This document shows positions 59,408-64,000 of a DNA stretch of 64,000 bases, piece by piece. The DNA is from Paracandidimonas soli (lineage in GTDB: Bacteria > Pseudomonadota > Gammaproteobacteria > Burkholderiales > Burkholderiaceae_B). A model generated the notes under the pieces. That model was not told the origin of the DNA and made no database searches. It worked only from the letters and a program-made list of their open reading frames with translations. The translations under genes were made by a program, and so were the position numbers. Location: assembly GCF_004342005.1 (NCBI RefSeq), contig NZ_SMBX01000002.1:62001-126000 (forward strand). Direction: 5' to 3'. Every line of letters begins with the position of its first letter. Position 1 is the first letter of the stretch.

Positions 59408-60058
59408 GTGGAATCCCTTATCCAGACCATTACCGTCTATGCCTTGCCGGTGCTGTTCGGTATTACGCTGCATGAAGCGGCGCACGGCTATGTCGCCCGG
59501 ATGCTGGGCGATCCCACGGCTTATCACGCCGGGCGCGTCAGCCTGAATCCGGTCAGGCACATCGACCCCATCGGAACCATCGTGGTGCCGCTGGCGCTGC
59601 TGTTCAGCACCAAGCTGCTGGGCGGGGCGGGGGTGCTGTTCGGCTGGGCGAAACCTGTTCCCGTCGATTGGAGCAGGCTGCGCCGCCCCAAGAAGGACAT
59701 GCTCTGGGTGGCCCTGGCCGGCCCGGCCTCCAATCTGTTCATGGCCATCCTGTGGGCGCTCAGCCTGCGCCTGCTGGTCGAGGCGGGAGCGGGTCCCAAC
59801 GATTTCTGGGTGCGCATGGCCATCGCGGGCGTCCAGGTCAATCTGGTGCTGATGGCGCTGAACCTGATGCCGCTGCCTCCGCTGGACGGCGGGCGCATCG
59901 TCTTCAGCCTGCTGCCGGATCGCATGGCATGGCAGTTCTCGCGCATCGAGCCCTACGGCATGGTCATCCTGATCGTCCTGATGCTGACAGGCGTGCTCTG
60001 GGTGTTCCTGCAGCCGCTGCTCCTGTTCGGGCAAACGATCATTCGCTGGTTTCTTTGA
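59408..60058 (+). CDS. site-2 protease family protein (M50 membrane metalloprotease)
   Basis: A 216-residue intramembrane metalloprotease. The zinc motif HEAAH (ITLHEAAHGYVARMLGD) and the second ligand in LNLMPLPPLDGGRI are in place, with about five or six membrane helices. It lacks the PDZ domain of RseP and belongs to the short S2P group. A GTG start is used, five bases after the YciO-like gene. The substrate is unknown. Confidence 0.92.
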   Translation: MESLIQTITVYALPVLFGITLHEAAHGYVARMLGDPTAYHAGRVSLNPVRHIDPIGTIVVPLALLFSTKLLGGAGVLFGWAKPVPVDWSRLRRPKKDMLWVALAGPASNLFMAILWALSLRLLVEAGAGPNDFWVRMAIAGVQVNLVLMALNLMPLPPLDGGRIVFSLLPDRMAWQFSRIEPYGMVILIVLMLTGVLWVFLQPLLLFGQTIIRWFL

Positions 60059-60139
60059 TCACTTCGGCGGCGAATCCGTTAAACTTCAAGATTGTTGTGC
60101 GCCTGATGGTTCAGGCGCGTCTCTGGAGACACTTTCATC

Positions 60140-61042
60140 ATGGCAAGCGCGGATTCCGCAGCACGAATGTTCCAGGGCAGTATTCCTGCCCTCATCACTC
60201 CCATGCATCCCGACGGGACGCTCGATTTCGAGACCTTCCGAAAATTGATCGACTGGCATGTGCAGGAAGGCACCGACGGCTTGGTGGTCGTGGGAACGTC
60301 GGGCGAGTCGCCCACGGTCACGGTGGACGAGCATGCGGAGCTGATCCGTGTGGCGGTTGAACATGCGGCCGGACGCCTGCCTGTCATTGCCGGCGTCGGC
60401 GGCAACTCCACCGATGAAGCCATCCATCTCGCCCAGCATGCGCTGGACGTGGGCGCCCAGGCGGGGCTGTCGGTCGTGCCTTACTACAACAAGCCTACCC
60501 AGGAAGGCCTGTATCGGCATTTCCGCGCGATCGCCGAAGCGGTCGATCTTCCTACCATCCTGTACAACGTACCGGGCCGTACCGCCGCGGACATGTCGAA
60601 CGATACAGTGCTCAGGCTGGCGCAGGTACCGGGAATCATCGGTCTGAAGGATGCAACTGGCGATATCGGCCGCGGCGCGCTGCTGCTGCGCGATGCGCCC
60701 GAAGATTTCCTGGTATTCAGCGGAGACGATCCGACCGCCGCCGCATTGATGCTGCTGGGCGGCGTGGGCAATATCTCCGTGACGGCAAATATCGCTCCGC
60801 GGCTGATGCACGAGCTTTGCGTGGCCGCGCGGGAAGGCAATGTTCCCCTGGCGCGTCAATTGAACGCCAAGCTGGCCGGTTTGAACAAAAACCTGTTTAT
60901 CGAGTCGAACCCCATTCCCGTCAAGTGGGCAGTGGCCGAGCTTGGTCTTTCCCAGCTGGGCTACCGCCTGCCCTTGACGCCTCTGCACGAGCAATACCAC
61001 GCGATTGTGCGCAATTCCATGAAAGAAGCAGGCTTACTCTGA
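60140..61042 (+). CDS. dapA: 4-hydroxy-tetrahydrodipicolinate synthase
   Basis: A 300-residue DapA that condenses pyruvate with aspartate semialdehyde in lysine and diaminopimelate synthesis. [39 protein letters not shown], the catalytic Tyr in ILYNVPGRT and Schiff-base Lys in IGLKDATGD are all in place. bamC follows directly with one base between stop and start, the same dapA-bamC (dapX) linkage as in E. coli, which supports the housekeeping role over the paralogue at 26237. Confidence 0.96.
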   Translation: MASADSAARMFQGSIPALITPMHPDGTLDFETFRKLIDWHVQEGTDGLVVVGTSGESPTVTVDEHAELIRVAVEHAAGRLPVIAGVGGNSTDEAIHLAQHALDVGAQAGLSVVPYYNKPTQEGLYRHFRAIAEAVDLPTILYNVPGRTAADMSNDTVLRLAQVPGIIGLKDATGDIGRGALLLRDAPEDFLVFSGDDPTAAALMLLGGVGNISVTANIAPRLMHELCVAAREGNVPLARQLNAKLAGLNKNLFIESNPIPVKWAVAELGLSQLGYRLPLTPLHEQYHAIVRNSMKEAGLL

Positions 61043-61043
61043 A

Positions 61044-62174
61044 ATGACGATGATGCATAAACAGTCGAAAATCGCGGGCATCGTGCTGGCGGCCAGTGCA
61101 ATGGCGCTTTCCGGATGCTCCCAGGTCAATGAATTGCTGGGCAGCGAAGAATCGGTGGACTACAAAAGCACCGTGCGCGGCGAGTCACTCAGCATTCCGC
61201 CCGATCTGACGCAGGCAAATACTTCCACCCAGTACCGCGCGCCGGAAGGCACGGCCACGTTCAGCGACTATGCGCAGGGCAACGCCGAACGGGCGGTGGC
61301 ATCCAAGGACAGCGAGATCCTGCCCGAGGCCAGCGGCATCAAGGTCATGCGCGACGGCGATATCCGCTGGCTGTCCGTCGACCGTCCGCCGGAAGAGGTC
61401 TATCCGCGTCTCATCGAGTTCTGGGGCGACCAGGGTTTCACCATCCAGTCCCAGGATCCCCGCACCGGCGTGATCGAGACCAATTGGGCGGAAAACCGCA
61501 AGAAGGTTCCCGAAGGCTGGCTTCGCAGCCTGCTGAAGATCGTCGACCAGGTCTTCGACAGCGGAGAGCGCGAACGCTTCCGCTCGCGAATGGAGCGCGT
61601 CAACGGCGCCACCGAGATCTATATCAGCCACCAGCAAATGATCGAGACTCCCGCAGGCGATGAAGCGACGTTCCGCTGGGTTCCGGGCAAGGAAGATCCC
61701 AACCTGAATGCCGTCATGCTGGCCCGTCTGATGGTGTATCTGGGAACGGACGTCGAGCAGGCGCGCACGCTGGTGACGCAGGCCGAACAGGGCGTGGATC
61801 GCCCGCAGGTGGTGACGTCCGCCAGCGGCCAGGCGGAGCTGACGCTGAACGAGCCCTTCGACCGGGCATGGCGCCGCGTGGGCGTGGCCATCGATTCCGC
61901 CGGCTTCACGGTGGAAGACCGGGATCGTTCCAGCGGCGACTATTTCATCCGCTACCTCGATACCGATACGGGCATCAAGCGCGAGCAGCCCAACATCTTC
62001 TCCCGCATGTTCGGCGGCAAGAACACGACGGAAGCCGACCAGTTCCGCATCCGCGTGACGGAGCAGATGTCCGGTACTGTCGTGACCGTCCTGGACAAGA
62101 GCGGCAATCGCGATACCAGCCAGACGGCGCAGCGCATCATCGGCGTGCTGGCGGACCAGATGCGGGTCAGGTAA
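61044..62174 (+). CDS. bamC: outer-membrane assembly lipoprotein BamC
   Basis: A 376-residue lipoprotein of the BAM complex. The lipobox is LSGCSQ (Cys at about residue 25), followed by the unstructured stretch SVDYKSTVRGESLSIPPDLTQANTSTQYR, which in BamC contacts BamD. Two helix-grip domains follow (about 100-230, EVYPRLIEFWGDQGFTIQ; about 245-370, FDRAWRRVGVAIDSAGFTVEDRDR). The start is the ATG one base after dapA. A bidirectional terminator lies between it and mutS. Confidence 0.94.
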   Translation: MTMMHKQSKIAGIVLAASAMALSGCSQVNELLGSEESVDYKSTVRGESLSIPPDLTQANTSTQYRAPEGTATFSDYAQGNAERAVASKDSEILPEASGIKVMRDGDIRWLSVDRPPEEVYPRLIEFWGDQGFTIQSQDPRTGVIETNWAENRKKVPEGWLRSLLKIVDQVFDSGERERFRSRMERVNGATEIYISHQQMIETPAGDEATFRWVPGKEDPNLNAVMLARLMVYLGTDVEQARTLVTQAEQGVDRPQVVTSASGQAELTLNEPFDRAWRRVGVAIDSAGFTVEDRDRSSGDYFIRYLDTDTGIKREQPNIFSRMFGGKNTTEADQFRIRVTEQMSGTVVTVLDKSGNRDTSQTAQRIIGVLADQMRVR

Positions 62175-62206
62175 TAAAATTCCGCGCGCTTCGGCGCGTG
62201 CGACGG

Positions 62207-62239
62207 ACGGGGGTTCCGCCTAGATGGCGGAACCCCCGT
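62207..62239. terminator. bidirectional terminator between bamC and mutS
   Basis: A perfect 14-base stem (ACGGGGGTTCCGCC and complement) with a TAGAT loop, followed by a T-rich TTTGCTTTTG stretch on the plus strand. It separates the convergent ends of bamC and mutS. Confidence 0.8.
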
Positions 62240-62258
62240 TTGCTTTTGTCGCAGCAGC

Positions 62259-64000
62259 CTATAGGCCCAGCCGCAGCCCGGCCTGCAGGCGGTACATGGC
62301 TTCCAGCGCTTGCCTGGGCGTCAGGTTGTCGATGTCGATTTGTTCGAGCGCTTCCTTCAACGCCAGGGCCGACGCAGTGTCTGGATCGGGCCTGCATTCG
62401 TCCTGCGCTTCGATGGGCGCCTGCGGGGAAGTATCGGCGGCGGGACCGGCAAATAGGTCCAGTTGCGGCGTCGGCGCGCCGGAAGCCTCCAGGCGCGCCA
62501 GCTCGCGGGCGGCATGCCTGATGACGGCGGAAGGAATGCCGGCGCGTTGCGCCACCTGGATACCATAGCTGCGGCTGGCGGCGCCCGGGCGCACTTCGTG
62601 CAGAAACACGATGCCGGACGGGGATTCCGCCGCCGCCAGATGCACATTGGCGGCAGCCGGAGCCTCCGACGGCAGACGCGTGATCTCGAAGTAATGCGTG
62701 GCGAACAGGGTCAGGGCCTGGTTGTGAGTCAGCAGCCGGTGCGCGATCGCCCAGGCCAGCGCCAGGCCGTCATAAGTGGACGTGCCGCGTCCGATTTCGT
62801 CCATCAGCACCAGGCTCTGCGAGGTGCTGGCGGCCAGGATGGCGGAGGCTTCCGTCATTTCCATCATGAAGGTAGAGCGTCCGCCGGCCAGGTCGTCCGC
62901 GGCGCCGATGCGCGTGAAAATGCGGTCGATGCTGCCGATGCGGGCGTTGCGCGCCGGTACGAAACTGCCGACGCGCGCCAGCAGCGCAATCAGCGCGATC
63001 TGCCGCATGTAGGTCGATTTACCGCCCATATTGGGGCCGGTGATCAGCAGCATGCGGCGTTGCGCGTGCAGCTCGCAGTCATTGGGCGTGAAGCGCTCGA
63101 TGCTGTGCTCGACGACAGGATGCCGGCCCGCTTCGATCCAGATTTCGCTGCCATCGCTGAGCTCGGGGGCGACCCACAGATTGTCCCGCGCATGCTCGGC
63201 CAGGGCGGCCAGCGCATCGATTTCCGCCAGGGCCGCGGCGCAGGCGGACAGCAGGAGAGCATATGGAGCCAGCGTGTCAAGCAGCGTGTCGAACAGCCAC
63301 TTTTCGCGCGCAAGGCTGCGGTCCTTGGCGGACAGCACCTTGTCTTCCCATGACTTCAGTTCCGGTGTGATGTAGCGTTCGGCATTCTTCAGCGTCTGCC
63401 GGCGGCGGTAGTCGTCGGGTACCTTGTCCGCCTGGCCTCGGGAAACCTCGATGTAGAAGCCGTGGACGCGGTTGTACTCCACGCGCAGATTGCCGATGCC
63501 GGTGCGCTCGCGCTCGCGTGCCTCCAGCTCGACCAGGAAATCCCCGCTGTCCGAGGCCAGGCGTCGTAGTTCGTCCAGCTCCTCGTCATAGCCGGCGGCG
63601 ATGACGCCGCCGTCGCGGATAAGCTGGGCCGGTTCTTCCGCGACAGCTGATTGAAGCAGCCCTCCGATGTCTTCCGGAACCTGCAGCCGATCCAGGTATG
63701 GCGTGAATTGTTCGGGCGATGCGAAGCGGCCCGACAGGATGGCGATGGTGTCGGGAAGGGTTCGGATGGCATCCCTGAGACTGGCCAGTTCGCGCGGACG
63801 CACGCTGCGCAGCGCCAGTCGCGTGGCGATGCGCTCGATGTCCGGATAGCGCTTCAGGCTGGCCTGCAGCAGATCGAGCGGATCGGAGGCGGCAGGCATA
63901 TCCTGGGCGGATGCTCCGGCTATATCGGACAGCAGTGTGGCGATGACTTTCTGACGCTCTGACGCCTGCTCGTTGGAGCGCAGCGGATGATGCAGCCAGC
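62259..64000 (-). CDS. mutS: DNA mismatch repair protein MutS, N-terminal part beyond the window
   Basis: The C-terminal about 580 residues of MutS; the gene continues past the right edge, where [19 protein letters not shown] of the lever region is the first sequence visible. The core/clamp section includes [24 protein letters not shown]. The ATPase domain has Walker [14 protein letters not shown], the [12 protein letters not shown] motif and HYFEITRLP, with the dimerisation end [13 protein letters not shown]. It recognises mismatches together with MutL. An internal ATG at 63899 is not the true start. Confidence 0.97.
   Translation of the reverse strand, partial: WLHHPLRSNEQASERQKVIATLLSDIAGASAQDMPAASDPLDLLQASLKRYPDIERIATRLALRSVRPRELASLRDAIRTLPDTIAILSGRFASPEQFTPYLDRLQVPEDIGGLLQSAVAEEPAQLIRDGGVIAAGYDEELDELRRLASDSGDFLVELEARERERTGIGNLRVEYNRVHGFYIEVSRGQADKVPDDYRRRQTLKNAERYITPELKSWEDKVLSAKDRSLAREKWLFDTLLDTLAPYALLLSACAAALAEIDALAALAEHARDNLWVAPELSDGSEIWIEAGRHPVVEHSIERFTPNDCELHAQRRMLLITGPNMGGKSTYMRQIALIALLARVGSFVPARNARIGSIDRIFTRIGAADDLAGGRSTFMMEMTEASAILAASTSQSLVLMDEIGRGTSTYDGLALAWAIAHRLLTHNQALTLFATHYFEITRLPSEAPAAANVHLAAAESPSGIVFLHEVRPGAASRSYGIQVAQRAGIPSAVIRHAARELARLEASGAPTPQLDLFAGPAADTSPQAPIEAQDECRPDPDTASALALKEALEQIDIDNLTPRQALEAMYRLQAGLRLGL

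Noticed and set aside
61044-61060. Later start for BamC at MMHKQSK
   Set aside because: An in-frame ATG follows two codons later, but the ATG one base after the dapA stop suits translational coupling; either start gives the same mature lipoprotein.

Overview
The window is high-GC bacterial chromosome with tightly packed genes on both strands. Gene content points to Burkholderiales, family Alcaligenaceae, most like the Bordetella/Achromobacter group. The signs are three stand-alone Bug-type (TctC) periplasmic receptors, a CoA-transferase/HMG-CoA-lyase-like cluster, the dapA-bamC pair, a pertactin-style autotransporter and NnrS/NsrR genes. The species cannot be fixed from the sequence alone. 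The window starts inside a Bug receptor gene and ends inside mutS.

Region by region: 0-4 kb is a catabolic operon (CoA transferase, HMG-CoA lyase, Bug receptor) with a LysR regulator. 4-7.8 kb holds the remnant of a second LysR gene, an alpha/beta hydrolase, a PaaI-type thioesterase and a Cache-PAS-GGDEF diguanylate cyclase. 8-9.2 kb is serA. 9.1-11.4 kb is a nitric-oxide module (globin, nnrS, nsrR) behind a good NsrR operator. 11.4-13.5 kb carries a kinase-like protein, a DUF442 sulfurtransferase-like protein and a UspA gene behind an FNR-like box. 13.6-18.3 kb is a molybdenum-cofactor cluster, with moaA-mobA facing moaC-D-E-B and moeA. 18.4-25.3 kb has two convergent overlapping transporters, bioB, an NfeD/SPFH pair and a LysE/ArgO exporter with its divergent ArgP-type regulator. 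25.3-28.2 kb is an IclR/DapA-like/Bug catabolic cluster.

tRNA-Pro is followed by a toxin-antitoxin pair and a TerC-CBS-CorC membrane protein (28.4-30.9 kb). 31.2-36.2 kb is a branched-chain amino-acid type ABC system in which LivH, LivM and LivG are one polypeptide. Then come pldA, an MgtC-like gene, tRNA-Arg, a GntR/enolase-superfamily/Bug cluster (38.4-41.5 kb), and a probable threonine-to-glycine cluster (41.5-47.4 kb: XRE-cupin regulator, kbl, TRAP transporter, SDR-type threonine dehydrogenase). After cardiolipin synthase and a small Trp-rich protein comes a more AT-rich accessory segment (49.5-56.9 kb): a serine recombinase, an intergenic region with two facing palindromes, an EAL-domain protein, a winged-helix regulator and a 1395-residue autotransporter. 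tRNA-His, an FNR-controlled cytochrome c peroxidase, a YciO/Sua5 protein, an M50 protease, dapA, bamC and mutS close the window.

The points most worth following up are the uninterrupted LivH-LivM-LivG fusion, the recombinase/palindrome/EAL/regulator/autotransporter block as a possible switchable surface-adhesin system, and the well-resolved regulatory sites (NsrR operator, FNR boxes, toxin-antitoxin promoter with an internal palindrome and almost no leader).
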